NCBI RefSeq assembly: GCF_903642095.1
Contig: NZ_CAHJWD020000334.1
Location: 1-9,867, forward strand
Direction of reading: 5' to 3'
Source of the DNA: Bathymodiolus brooksi thiotrophic gill symbiont
Lineage (GTDB): Bacteria > Pseudomonadota > Gammaproteobacteria > PS1 > Pseudothioglobaceae
Length of the DNA: 9,867 nucleotides
Each line of letters opens with the position of its first letter. The first letter of the stretch is position 1. The notes beneath the pieces are model-generated. The model searched no databases and had not been told where the DNA came from. It was given only the letters and a program-made list of their open reading frames with translations. A program made the position numbers and the translations under genes. Shown in pieces: positions 1-7,280 of this stretch.

Positions 1-640
1 TGTTATTCTTATTTTTATCCCCTGCATCATCAGTAGTCTGATCTAAATAAAGATCAAGTGCACCTGTGATACCTTTAAAAGCACCTTTAACAGATAAGTT
101 TGTAAATGTCTTAGGGTTAACCGTTGCCTTAATAGCTACGCCTTTAACCTTGGCTGAAGCATTTACATTTGTTGAATGAGCGTCATCACCAGAGGTAAAT
201 ACGCCTAATGTAGCAGGACCAACCTTAGCTGATAAAGAGATTGCATTTGCCTTAGCACCACCTTTAGAGCGCGCACCTAAACCAACAGTGCTCCAATAGT
301 CACCTGCTTTTAAATTAAAACGACCTGCTTTGGTCATTATATATAAGCTATCCATATGCAAAGAGCCTTTTTCATCTGCTGCACCATCAGAACCGCTATC
401 AACACGAGTTACACCATCATTACGAATAACTGCTGTTACTTTAGTAGTACCCGTAGTTCCAACTACTTTTAAACGAACACGCTGACTGTCTATATTTTTG
501 TCAGAAGCAGAAGCAGTATCATCATATCCAATTGCGTTATTAGCGTAAGAGAAATACGAATCACCTGTGATTGAAATACCAGCCTGAGAGACTGATGCCA
601 TTGTTGCTGCAACTGCAGCGATTATTAATTGTTTTTTCAT
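1..640 (-). CDS. porin-like outer-membrane protein, N-terminal part (runs off window)
   Basis: The first 213 codons are open from ATG at 640 to the window edge, so the C-terminus is missing. Seen: a typical signal peptide, MKKQLIIAAVAATMASVSQA, with cleavage expected after A20. The mature protein starts GISITGDSYFSYAN, as in many proteobacterial general porins. After that come short alternating hydrophobic/polar stretches (for example RVRLKVVG, KVTAVIRNDG, GRFNLKAGDYW, ATLGVFTSGDD) that look like beta-strands of a barrel, separated by Asp/Ser/Gly-rich loops. It has no cysteine in the visible part. The start is supported by a GGAG ribosome site 9 nt upstream (complement of 651-654). Known: such proteins form outer-membrane diffusion channels and are usually highly expressed. 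Inferred: a Gram-negative porin of the Porin_4-like type. Without the C-terminal strand and terminal Phe/Trp, another beta-barrel or surface protein cannot be excluded. Confidence 0.7.
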   Translation of the reverse strand, partial: MKKQLIIAAVAATMASVSQAGISITGDSYFSYANNAIGYDDTASASDKNIDSQRVRLKVVGTTGTTKVTAVIRNDGVTRVDSGSDGAADEKGSLHMDSLYIMTKAGRFNLKAGDYWSTVGLGARSKGGAKANAISLSAKVGPATLGVFTSGDDAHSTNVNASAKVKGVAIKATVNPKTFTNLSVKGAFKGITGALDLYLDQTTDDAGDKNKNN

Positions 641-670
641 TGTATGAAATCTCCAAAAGTATATAAATTA

Positions 671-688
671 GTTAGAATAAATTCTAAC
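671..688. repeat. 8-bp inverted repeat over the porin -10 region, operator candidate
   Basis: GTTAGAAT-AA-ATTCTAAC reads as two perfect 8-bp arms around a 2-bp centre. Its length and position, over the putative -10 box and about 30-50 bp before the porin start codon, are what a dimeric repressor site would show. It has no T-tract and lies too close to the start of transcription to look like a terminator. No regulator can be named from the sequence. Confidence 0.5.
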
Positions 689-711
689 GGTTTTTTCTTG
701 AATCAAGTCAA
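681..711 (-). promoter_or_regulatory. possible sigma70-type promoter of the porin gene
   Basis: On the minus strand TTGACT (complement of 706-711) is followed 19 nt later by TAGAAT (complement of 681-686). Each box matches the consensus at five of six positions, but the spacer is 2 nt longer than ideal. The -35 box overlaps a small palindrome, CTTGA-A-TCAAG (697-707), and the -10 box lies inside the 671-688 palindrome. The predicted start of transcription is about 35 nt before the ATG. Confidence 0.4.
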
Positions 712-914
712 GATGTCGGTCATTATACAAGTGTCTATTCAAAAGTCAACAACTTTTTGTAAAAAAACCACAAAAAATTGTTTTTACGCCACAAATTATC
801 CTAATAAACCTTGAAATTCCCTTTAAAACCTTAGGTAAAAGTGCTTTAAATTATGTTGTAAATTAACTACTTTATTATTGACCTTCATTGTAAGGTGCTT
901 GTTATTTGTAATTA

Positions 915-943
915 TAAAATACTCAATTACTCATTAAAATACT
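915..943 (+). repeat. 9-bp direct repeat TAAAATACT with 20-bp period upstream of lptG
   Basis: TAAAATACT occurs at 915-923 and again at 935-943, identical and offset by 20 bp, roughly two helical turns. Each copy contains a -10-like TAAAAT, but neither has a good -35 box at 16-18 bp. It could be a pair of regulator half-sites or alternative -10 elements. In DNA this AT-rich, chance is also possible. Confidence 0.3.
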
Positions 944-981
944 AGCTTTTACGACATTTATTATATTCACACACTAAGGCG

Positions 982-2085
982 ATGATAAAATCACCACCCA
1001 TGAAAATCCTAAATCGTTATATTCTTAAAACATTGCTCTTTTACACTTTAGGTGTGATGGTTATTTGGCTGGGTGTTTATGCGCTTTTTAACCTTATTAA
1101 TGAAATAGATTCAATTGGACAGCAAGACTACACTCTTTTATCAGCAGTAATTTATGTGATTGCTGATTTGCCATCGGTAATTTATGCACATTCTTCGGTG
1201 ATTATCTTGTTAGGTTGTTTATTGGGGTTAGGGCATTTAGCGGCAACTTCCCAATTAATTGTCGTTAAAAGCGGTGGTATTTCTATTATGCAAATTGCAC
1301 AAAAGGTGATGGTCGTTGCCTTGTTATTTATGTTAATAACAATATTGTTAGGTGAATTTATCGCACCAGTAACGACAAAATACGCTGAATCGTATCGATT
1401 TAAAGCATTGGGGCGTAATATTTCTACAACAAATCAACAAGGTTTTTGGCTAAAAGATGGTAATGCCATTATCAATGTTAAAAAGAACTTTGATGGCAGT
1501 GTGTTTGAAGGGGTAACTTTAATGCGATTAAATAAAGAACATCAATTAGATGCGGCAATGTATTCGGATAAGGCGGTGTTTGACGGTAGTCAGTTAAATT
1601 TTAAGAAGACAACACGCCATCAATTAAAAGAAAATGGAGAAATTACTAACATTCAATCTAAATATTATCAGCAATATACTGCCAAAGTATCTTTCAATCA
1701 AGATTTAATCAATAACTTAAAAAAAGAGTCTCAGTTGTTATCTGTTATAGCCTTGTATAAACACATATCATTCTTAAATGACAACAACCTTAGCTCTGAA
1801 AATTTTGAATTGGAATTGTATAAACGCACCGTCAAGCCAGTAACTTTGGTGGCAATGTTGATGCTATCTATGTTATTTATTTTTGGGTCACTAAGAGAGG
1901 CAACTCTGGGCAAAAAAATATTTTTAGGCGTGATTATCAGTTTGCTCTTCGAATTATCATCACGCATTGGTGGGGTGGTGTCATTACGGTTTGACTACGA
2001 CCCTTTTTTTGGCACCTTTGCGCCAACATTAATGGTCTTGGGAATTGCTTTTTTACTATTAAGAAAAAAATCTTTGGAAATATAA
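982..2085 (+). CDS. lptG: LPS export system permease LptG
   Basis: LptG is an inner-membrane subunit of the LptB2FGC transporter, which extracts lipopolysaccharide from the inner membrane and pushes it into the Lpt bridge. Seen: 367 residues, near the usual 360. The layout is that of LptF/LptG: three N-terminal membrane helices (about 18-40, 62-84, 107-129), a periplasmic jellyroll (about 140-260), then three C-terminal helices (about 285-303, 312-328, 344-361). LptG rather than LptF is chosen because of LLGLGHLAATSQLIVVKSGG (81-100), GFWLKDGN (154-161) and FIFGSLR (299-305), which match the E. coli LptG positions as I recall them. The start is uncertain. ATG at 982 has AAGG only 2 nt upstream. 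An in-frame ATG at 1000 gives MKILNRYILK, which aligns better with the family N-terminus but lacks a ribosome site. lptF is not adjacent, unlike in most gammaproteobacteria. The next gene starts 4 nt downstream, so they probably share a transcript. Confidence 0.92.
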   Translation: MIKSPPMKILNRYILKTLLFYTLGVMVIWLGVYALFNLINEIDSIGQQDYTLLSAVIYVIADLPSVIYAHSSVIILLGCLLGLGHLAATSQLIVVKSGGISIMQIAQKVMVVALLFMLITILLGEFIAPVTTKYAESYRFKALGRNISTTNQQGFWLKDGNAIINVKKNFDGSVFEGVTLMRLNKEHQLDAAMYSDKAVFDGSQLNFKKTTRHQLKENGEITNIQSKYYQQYTAKVSFNQDLINNLKKESQLLSVIALYKHISFLNDNNLSSENFELELYKRTVKPVTLVAMLMLSMLFIFGSLREATLGKKIFLGVIISLLFELSSRIGGVVSLRFDYDPFFGTFAPTLMVLGIAFLLLRKKSLEI

Positions 2086-2089
2086 TATT

Positions 2090-3616
2090 ATGCTAGAAAT
2101 CTCTGTTAATCGTTTATTGCTCTTGGTGTGCGGGTTTATTGTTATTTTTGACAATTTGGTATTTTGGGATAAGTTATTCCAGCGTATAGAATTTTTTGAA
2201 GCCTCTGGGTTTGGGTTTTTCTGGGGGTTTATAGCGCTAATGTTTATGGTGCTTTACTTAATTTTGGTATTGTTTAGCAATAAATACACGCTAAAAATAT
2301 TTTTATCTATTATGCTAATAATCAGTGCAATTATTGGTTATTTTTCAGAACTTGGTGTGGTATTTGACCAGTTTATGTTGACCAATGTTATTGATAATAT
2401 CAAAGAACAGAATACCAAAGAGGCACAGGAATTACTGTCTGTGCCACTGGTAGTGCATGTTAGCATCTTTGCTTTTGTGCCAATTGCACTGCTGTGGATA
2501 GTTAAAATCAAGCGTCAATCTTTTTTAGTTGAAAGTAGAAACAGAATTTTAACAACACTGGCTGTTGTCGTTATTGCGATTATTTTGATTTGGAGCAATA
2601 TGAAATATGTAACTTATTTTGGTCGGGAAAATCGGGATTTGCGTTATTTTATCAATCCACTGTTTGTGATTAAATCTGGATATTCTTATATTGATGATAT
2701 TTTTTACAGTAAAGAAATCTTTAAAGTAATTGGCAACGATGCTGTCATTCATAAAAATAATAAGAAAAAAACCGTGGGTATCTTTATCGTTGGAGAAACA
2801 GCAAGAGCAGACCGTTTTTCACTAAATGGTTACCATAAACTAACCAACCCCCTACTGGCAAAACGCACTCTAATGAATTTTACCAATGTCTCTTCATGTG
2901 GCACTTCTACGGCTTATTCCGTGCCTTGTATGTTTTCGCTATTGAGCAAGAATAATTACTCACCACAAAAAGCTGACAACCAATCCAATGCACTGGACAT
3001 TCTACAAAAAACGGGCGTTAAGGTTTTATGGATAGATAATAATTCTAGTTGTAAAGGCGTTTGCAATCGAATTGAAAGTGAGGATATACTTGATCAAAAT
3101 AAACTTGATATTTCTATGCTTGATAATTTAAAACACTATATTGATAAGCAAGAATCTGATGTGTTAATTGTATTACATTCCCTTGGCTCTCATGGTCCAA
3201 GATACTATAAACGCTACCCCCAAGCCTTTGAAAAATTTACCCCTGCTTGTAAAAATACACCAGAAAAATGTACTCACGAAGAGGTGGACAATGCGTATGA
3301 CAATAGCATCTTATACACCGATTATTTAATTGACAGTGCCATTCAATTAATGAATAAAAATTATCCCGATAGTTTTGTCTTCTACGCCTCAGATCACGGT
3401 GAATCACTAGGTGAAAAAGGTGTTTATTTTCACGGATTACCTTATGTAATAGCCCCTAAGGCACAAACCCATGTGCCAATGTTGGCTTGGTTTAGCGATA
3501 AAAAATCAGGCAATGTTAATCAAGTGTTATCGCATGATAATATTTCGCATTCCTTACTAGGGTTATTTAATGTTGAAACCAAGGTTTACAATGAAGCATT
3601 AGACCTTTTTCGTTAG
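2090..3616 (+). CDS. eptA: phosphoethanolamine transferase, EptA/MCR family (lipid A modification)
   Basis: This enzyme moves phosphoethanolamine from phosphatidylethanolamine onto lipid A at the periplasmic face of the inner membrane, which lowers negative charge and polymyxin binding. Seen: 508 residues; five N-terminal membrane helices (about 5-24, 41-62, 66-86, 118-138, 152-170); then a periplasmic sulfatase-fold domain. Expected catalytic features are present: GETARADR with zinc ligand E236, SCGTSTAYSVPCMFS with nucleophile T274, SHGP with H368, SDHGESLGE with D435 and H436, and FHG with H448. Three cysteine pairs fit the usual disulfides: C270-C280, C321-C325 and C387-C394. It is slightly shorter than the typical 540 residues, without a missing motif. 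It follows lptG by 4 nt, so LPS export and LPS modification are probably co-expressed. Its stop overlaps that of the convergent uppP. The acceptor (lipid A, core sugar, or another glycan as in EptB/EptC) cannot be fixed from sequence alone, so the symbol is by family. Confidence 0.88.
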   Translation: MLEISVNRLLLLVCGFIVIFDNLVFWDKLFQRIEFFEASGFGFFWGFIALMFMVLYLILVLFSNKYTLKIFLSIMLIISAIIGYFSELGVVFDQFMLTNVIDNIKEQNTKEAQELLSVPLVVHVSIFAFVPIALLWIVKIKRQSFLVESRNRILTTLAVVVIAIILIWSNMKYVTYFGRENRDLRYFINPLFVIKSGYSYIDDIFYSKEIFKVIGNDAVIHKNNKKKTVGIFIVGETARADRFSLNGYHKLTNPLLAKRTLMNFTNVSSCGTSTAYSVPCMFSLLSKNNYSPQKADNQSNALDILQKTGVKVLWIDNNSSCKGVCNRIESEDILDQNKLDISMLDNLKHYIDKQESDVLIVLHSLGSHGPRYYKRYPQAFEKFTPACKNTPEKCTHEEVDNAYDNSILYTDYLIDSAIQLMNKNYPDSFVFYASDHGESLGEKGVYFHGLPYVIAPKAQTHVPMLAWFSDKKSGNVNQVLSHDNISHSLLGLFNVETKVYNEALDLFR

Positions 3617-4404
3617 AAAAAAGCCAATAAAATCACAGCTAAAATGATTCGATAGGCAACGAATGGCAACATACTTATTTTTTCCAAAGATTTAATGAAA
3701 AAATGGAGTGTTAAATAAGCAAAAATTCCAGCAATTAAAAATCCAGTTATAAGAAATATCCAATCAACTTGCTCTGGCGTTCGATATAAATCTACAAAAA
3801 TAAGCAGCGATGAAAGCACAATAACAGGAATTGAAAGCAAAAAAGAAAACTTCAAAGCCAGTTTATAACCAAACCCCAATAACAAAGCGGCAGTAATGGT
3901 TATACCACTTCTTGAGGTACCGGGAATGAGTGCCAACGCTTGAAAGGAGCCAATAATAAGCATATCAAGCCAATCAATATCTGTTTTAAAAGTTCTGTGC
4001 TTTCGGTTTAAATAATCAGCCAAACCAAGCAACAGCCCAAACAGTAAAGTGGCGTAAGCAATCACTTCAGAACTGCGTAAATTATCCTCTATTGCCCCTT
4101 TAAATAACAAACCCACGATACCCACAGGAATAGTGGCAATAATCACCCCCCAACCCAGTTTTGAATTAACATCTGTATTGGGATTTTTACTAAAAAATGC
4201 AATAATAATCTTACCAATACTGTGTCGATAATAAAAAATAACCGCACTGAGGGTGCCCAAATGCAACACCACATCAAATGCCAAACCCTGATCAACCCAA
4301 TCGCCCAATTTAGGCACGAGAATCAAGTGTGCAGACGATGAAATTGGCAAGAATTCGCTAACGCCCTGCACTATTGCTAAAATAATTATTTGAATAAAAT
4401 CCAT
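3613..4404 (-). CDS. uppP: undecaprenyl-diphosphatase UppP (BacA)
   Basis: UppP removes one phosphate from undecaprenyl diphosphate, recycling the C55 lipid carrier used for peptidoglycan and O-antigen synthesis. Seen: 263 residues, normal length, nearly all hydrophobic with several membrane segments. The two diagnostic motifs are intact: VQGVSEFLPISSSAHLIL (12-29), with E17 and H26 matching the catalytic Glu and His of E. coli UppP, and PGTSRSG (161-167), with R165. Q13 stands where E. coli has the first Glu of the ExxxE motif, a substitution I recall from many homologues. The C-terminal LPFVAYRIILA is also family-typical. No strong ribosome site is visible before ATG 4404. The gene ends tail to tail with the phosphoethanolamine transferase gene, sharing the tetranucleotide TTAG/CTAA, and no hairpin terminator lies between them. 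Overexpression of this family is known to raise bacitracin tolerance. Confidence 0.95.
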   Translation of the reverse strand: MDFIQIIILAIVQGVSEFLPISSSAHLILVPKLGDWVDQGLAFDVVLHLGTLSAVIFYYRHSIGKIIIAFFSKNPNTDVNSKLGWGVIIATIPVGIVGLLFKGAIEDNLRSSEVIAYATLLFGLLLGLADYLNRKHRTFKTDIDWLDMLIIGSFQALALIPGTSRSGITITAALLLGFGYKLALKFSFLLSIPVIVLSSLLIFVDLYRTPEQVDWIFLITGFLIAGIFAYLTLHFFIKSLEKISMLPFVAYRIILAVILLAFF

Positions 4405-4473
4405 ATATTTGCAATTTTAAACGCTTAAAAAGAGATGTTGTTGACTAAATTTGTATATGTTTTACCAAAACAA

Positions 4474-4482
4474 TGGTATATT
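4474..4482 (+). promoter_or_regulatory. possible extended -10 promoter for the DUF3108 gene
   Basis: TGGTATATT fits an extended -10 element (TGn followed by TATATT, 4477-4482) about 40 nt before the start codon at 4522. No good -35 box sits at 17 bp. TTGACT at 4441-4446 is present but 30 bp away, so it does not pair with this -10. AAAAAGG at 4503-4509 may serve as the ribosome site, although its 12-nt spacing is long. Confidence 0.35.
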
Positions 4483-4521
4483 TCACACCTTATTAGCAAT
4501 TAAAAAAGGCGTTTAATTACA

Positions 4522-5106
4522 ATGAAATTTTTTGCCCTATTCTTACTTCTTTCTACTTCGGTGCTGGCACTCAAACCACACACGGCAACTTACACTTTGT
4601 CAATGTCAGGTCTTAAGCTTGCTGAAGTAGATATTGTTTTGCACAAGGAAAATGATGTTTATACCTATACATTAAAAGCAGAAACTCAAGGTATTATTAC
4701 TCTAATTAAAAACTACCAAATCCACTCAAAATCTATTTTTACTATTAATCAATTTGGCATGCACTCACAGCGTTATCAAAACTTTGAGCGTGATGGTGAT
4801 GAAGTAAAAAAAGACATTGATACCCACCTAAGTGGCACCCAAGTTGACCCGCTTAATCAAACTTTAGCCATTAGCAATACCTTAGAAAAAAACCCAAATA
4901 AAAAAGATTTTTATTTCTTGTTAAACGATGGCAAAGAAGTTGTCAAAAAACACTATCGACAGGTACATAATGATGATAAAAACCTTATTAAAGTCGTTAG
5001 TTCAAAAGGAGATTCAGAGATTTATTTCTCCAGAAGTAAGCACTACATCCCTATCCTTATTCGTCGCAAAGAATTCACTTACCGCTTAAATTCTCTGCAC
5101 TATTAA
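4522..5106 (+). CDS. exported DUF3108 family protein
   Basis: The function of this family is not established. Seen: 194 residues with a short signal peptide (MKFFALFLLLSTSVLA, cleavage expected after A16 at a V-L-A site). The mature protein is soluble and beta-rich, with no membrane helix and no cysteine. The order of elements fits DUF3108: an N-terminal YTLSMSGLKLAEVDI strand pair, an ETQGIITLIKNYQIHSKS segment, a charged middle (QNFERDGDEVKKDID), then YFLLNDGKEVVKKHY, and the C-terminal YIPILIRRKEFTYRLNSL. Members of this family are usually somewhat longer, 220-250 residues, so this is a compact version. It stands alone, divergent from uppP with 117 bp between the starts, and no terminator is visible after it. 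A periplasmic or lipid-binding role is only a guess from the fold type and export signal. Confidence 0.75.
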   Translation: MKFFALFLLLSTSVLALKPHTATYTLSMSGLKLAEVDIVLHKENDVYTYTLKAETQGIITLIKNYQIHSKSIFTINQFGMHSQRYQNFERDGDEVKKDIDTHLSGTQVDPLNQTLAISNTLEKNPNKKDFYFLLNDGKEVVKKHYRQVHNDDKNLIKVVSSKGDSEIYFSRSKHYIPILIRRKEFTYRLNSLHY

Positions 5107-5208
5107 CTTTAAATACAAGCGTCCACTTTTGTTAATCCTCCATATTGATGCAAAGATTTCAATTAAAAAAGATGAGTGTTAATTATTTCCTAAAAAAATT
5201 TTAAATCT

Positions 5209-5239
5209 TTTACAAACCCTTAGTCGTTGTGGTTAAAAT
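5209..5239 (+). promoter_or_regulatory. weak candidate promoter for tRNA-His
   Basis: TTTACA (5209-5214) and TAAAAT (5234-5239) are each one mismatch from the -35 and -10 consensus, but with a 19-bp spacer. This would give a leader of about 70 nt before the tRNA. The leader contains the inverted arms GTGTTTT (5249-5255) and AAAACAC (5281-5287). The rest of 5107-5317 shows no gene. Confidence 0.3.
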
Positions 5240-5317
5240 ACGCATATTGTGTTTTTAGCCAATCTAGTTACAGCGTGTGTAAAACACCTTTAATACAGAT
5301 TGTGTTATGCAGTTTAT

Positions 5318-5394
5318 GGCGGGAATAGCTCAGTTGGTAGAGCCCCGGATTGTGATTCCGGTTGTCGCGGGTTCAAGACCCGTTTCTCGCCCCA
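5318..5394 (+). tRNA. tRNA-His (anticodon GUG)
   Basis: The 77-nt sequence folds as a complete cloverleaf. The acceptor GCGGGAA (5319-5325) pairs with TTCTCGC (5384-5390), with one G-U pair. The D arm is AGCTCAGTTGGTAGAGC. The anticodon stem is CCGGA/TCCGG around the loop TTGTGAT, with GTG at 5352-5354. The T arm carries GTTCAAGAC. The extra G at 5318 opposite the discriminator C at 5391 is the G-1 identity element specific to tRNA-His, and it is encoded in the gene. CCA is encoded at 5392-5394. It is a single tRNA, not part of a cluster, and is followed 13 nt later by a terminator. Confidence 0.97.
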
Positions 5395-5407
5395 TATTTA
5401 TATCTTT

Positions 5408-5441
5408 AAAAAAAAGCCTGTAGTGATACGGGCTTTTTTTT
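5408..5441. terminator. bidirectional intrinsic terminator between tRNA-His and radA
   Basis: The stem GCCTGTA (5416-5422) / TACGGGC (5427-5433) has a GTGA loop and one G-U pair. It is flanked by eight A (5408-5415) and eight T (5434-5441). The layout works on both strands, so it can end the tRNA transcript and also the glyA-nrdR-radA transcript arriving from the right. Confidence 0.88.
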
Positions 5442-5464
5442 GCATACCATTTTTAAAGATAGTA

Positions 5465-6826
5465 TCAGGTATTTTCAGACATATATTGTAAAGCCTGATA
5501 AAGATATTCAACGGGAACAACTTTTAAGCCTTTAATAGGTTTTTTAGGTATATTCGCTTTAGGAATAATAGCAATCTTAAAGCCATGCTTCTGTGCTTCT
5601 GCTAAACGCTCAATAGCGTTATAAACAGGACGAACCTCACCCGTTAAGCCAACTTCGCCAAAAGCAATCCAATCATTTGGAATAACTCTGTCCCTCAAAC
5701 TTGACATAATCGTTAACATTACCACTAAATCTGAGGCAGTTTCATTAACTTTAATACCGCCAACCACATTGACAAACACATCTTGGTCAAAAGTAGCAAT
5801 CCCCCCATGCTTGTGCAAAATAGCAAGTTGCAAGGCAAGGCGATTTTGATCCAATCCTACGCTAACACGCTTAGGGTTGCCATTCGATTGGTCAACCAAC
5901 GCCTGCACTTCAATCATGAGCGGTCTGGTTGCCTCGCGCGTTACCATTACCATTGATCCGGGTGATGGCTTGACTTGATTGGATAAAAATATTGCTGATG
6001 GATTTTCAACTTGTTGCAAACCAGTTTCACACATTGCAAAGACGCTAATTTCATTTACTGCACCAAAACGATTTTTAACCGCACGAATAATACGGTAACG
6101 CCCGCCCGCATCCCCTTCAAAATATAACACACAATCAACCATATGTTCTAAGATTCTAGGGCCTGCAAGTGCACCCCCTTTAGTCACATGTCCAATCAAA
6201 AATAAAATGGTATTGGTTTGCTTAGCATATTGAGTCAGTTGTGCAGCACAATCCCGCACTTGGGTAACTGAACCCGGTGCAGAAGCTGAACCGTCAGTAA
6301 CCATGGTTTGAATGGAATCGATGACAATAACCTTGGGTTGCAGTTCTTTGGCAAGTTTGATAATTTTTTCAAGATGAGTTTCATTCAAGAGCAAAACATC
6401 TTCTTTGATGCCTAAACGCACCGCCCTATCGCTCACTTGTTGTGCAGATTCCTCGCCACTCACATATAAAGCTGTGTTGTTTTTGTTAATGACCGACATA
6501 GCCTGTAGAATCAAAGTAGATTTGCCAATCCCCGGATCACCACCAATTAACACAACAGACCCGTCAACCAAACCACCACCAAGGGTGCGGTCAAGTTCCG
6601 TTAATCCAGTAGTAAGTCTAGGCTTGCTTTCAGTTTTAATCTCAGAAAGCCTTTGCACTTTTGAAGGTGGTAAGTCTTGCAAACTGGCTGGCTTGGAAGC
6701 GGTAACTTGCGACACTACCACCTCTTCCAAAGTGTTCCAAGCCTTACACTCCAAACACTGCCCCGCCCATTGAGGGTGTGCCACACCACATTCTCTGCAA
6801 ACAAACTCTAATTTAGTTTTTGCCAT
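5465..6826 (-). CDS. radA: DNA repair ATPase RadA
   Basis: RadA is a RecA-like, DnaB-type helicase/branch-migration factor that helps process recombination intermediates. Seen: 453 residues, normal length. An N-terminal zinc finger has C10, C13, C24 and C27. The ATPase core has Walker [11 protein letters not shown] (95-104), Walker B VIVID (166-170) and the RadA-specific KNRFG motif (251-255). The C-terminal Lon-protease-like domain (about 280-450) includes a [11 protein letters not shown] stretch (390-400). It lacks a proteolytic role in characterised relatives. It is the last gene of the minus-strand glyA-nrdR-radA run, and its start overlaps the 3' end of nrdR by 14 nt, suggesting translational coupling. 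The ATG at 6826 lies in the second copy of a 10-bp tandem repeat, and no separate strong ribosome site is visible. The stop TGA is followed by the 5408-5441 terminator. Confidence 0.97.
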   Translation of the reverse strand: MAKTKLEFVCRECGVAHPQWAGQCLECKAWNTLEEVVVSQVTASKPASLQDLPPSKVQRLSEIKTESKPRLTTGLTELDRTLGGGLVDGSVVLIGGDPGIGKSTLILQAMSVINKNNTALYVSGEESAQQVSDRAVRLGIKEDVLLLNETHLEKIIKLAKELQPKVIVIDSIQTMVTDGSASAPGSVTQVRDCAAQLTQYAKQTNTILFLIGHVTKGGALAGPRILEHMVDCVLYFEGDAGGRYRIIRAVKNRFGAVNEISVFAMCETGLQQVENPSAIFLSNQVKPSPGSMVMVTREATRPLMIEVQALVDQSNGNPKRVSVGLDQNRLALQLAILHKHGGIATFDQDVFVNVVGGIKVNETASDLVVMLTIMSSLRDRVIPNDWIAFGEVGLTGEVRPVYNAIERLAEAQKHGFKIAIIPKANIPKKPIKGLKVVPVEYLYQALQYMSENT

Positions 6827-7277
6827 TTTTTGCCATTAATTTGTCAATCTCCAAGCGAAACGCCTCCACATCTTGAAATTGTCGATAAACAGAAGCAAAA
6901 CGAATATACGCCACTTCATCAAGTGCTTTTAATTCTTCCATCACCCACTGCCCTAGCCTACTGGCTAGCACCTCTCGCTCAGATTGTGTCATTAATTTAT
7001 GTCGAATATGCTGAATAGCCGTTTCTATTTGTGCGGTTGTTACAGGGCGTTTTTCCAAGGCTTTAAGTAAGCCAAAACGCAACTTTTCCTCACTAAAAGA
7101 TTCACGAGAATCATCACTTTTAATCAACTTTGGCGGATTTAAATCAACCACTTCACGAGTTGAATAACGCTCATTACAAGCCGTGCACTCCCGTCTTCTA
7201 CGCACTTGAGAACCGTCATCAATCAAGCGCGTGTCTAAAACTTTAGTATCATCAGATTGGCAAAATGGGCAACGCAT
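6813..7277 (-). CDS. nrdR: transcriptional repressor NrdR
   Basis: NrdR senses ATP/dATP and represses ribonucleotide reductase operons by binding paired NrdR boxes. Seen: 154 residues, the usual size. The N-terminal zinc ribbon has C3, C6, C31 and C34 ([16 protein letters not shown]) plus the basic QVRRRREC stretch that contacts DNA. An ATP-cone domain follows from about 49 to 139, with the conserved [11 protein letters not shown] (124-134). It starts 3 nt after the glyA stop with no visible Shine-Dalgarno sequence, so translation is probably coupled to glyA. Its last codons overlap radA. Grouping with glyA makes sense metabolically, because SHMT supplies one-carbon units for thymidylate while NrdR controls dNTP supply. 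The C-terminal MAKNGKN is produced by the tandem duplication at the radA start. No ribonucleotide reductase gene is in the window. Confidence 0.97.
   Translation of the reverse strand: MRCPFCQSDDTKVLDTRLIDDGSQVRRRRECTACNERYSTREVVDLNPPKLIKSDDSRESFSEEKLRFGLLKALEKRPVTTAQIETAIQHIRHKLMTQSEREVLASRLGQWVMEELKALDEVAYIRFASVYRQFQDVEAFRLEIDKLMAKNGKN
6817..6836 (-). repeat. perfect 10-bp tandem duplication at the nrdR/radA junction
   Basis: On the minus strand the unit ATGGCAAAAA occurs twice in a row. The first copy (complement of 6827-6836) is read in the nrdR frame as M-A-K. The second (complement of 6817-6826) supplies the radA start, again M-A-K. Because the unit is 10 bp, the two copies lie in different frames. 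Confidence 0.9.
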
Positions 7278-7280
7278 TTT

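Larger units (their letters stand above)
641..981. other. intergenic region between divergent porin and lptG
   Basis: This is 341 bp of very AT-rich DNA with no convincing gene. From left to right it holds the porin ribosome site (651-654), a palindrome (671-688), a possible porin promoter (681-711) and an A/T-tract region with the inverted arms GTAAAAA (759-765) and TTTTTAC (781-787). Further right are a small inverted repeat, ACCTT-6 nt-AAGGT (881-896), and a 9-bp direct repeat, TAAAATACT (915-923 and 935-943), before lptG. I could not find a well-spaced sigma70 promoter for lptG. AAGG at 976-979 lies only 2 nt from the ATG at 982. Confidence 0.6.

Noticed and set aside
629..814. Plus-strand 61-codon frame overlapping the porin start
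   Set aside because: It covers the porin start codon, ribosome site and promoter palindromes on the other strand, has no ribosome site of its own and an unremarkable composition.
982..2085. Calling this gene lptF instead of lptG
   Set aside because: The LLGLG...S.L.V...GG, G-W-KDGN and FIFG.LR segments match LptG better.
5300..5491. Plus-strand 63-codon frame
   Set aside because: It is a translation of tRNA-His and its terminator.
6405..6773. Plus-strand 122-codon frame inside radA
   Set aside because: It is antisense to the conserved RadA Walker A region and shows no protein family features.
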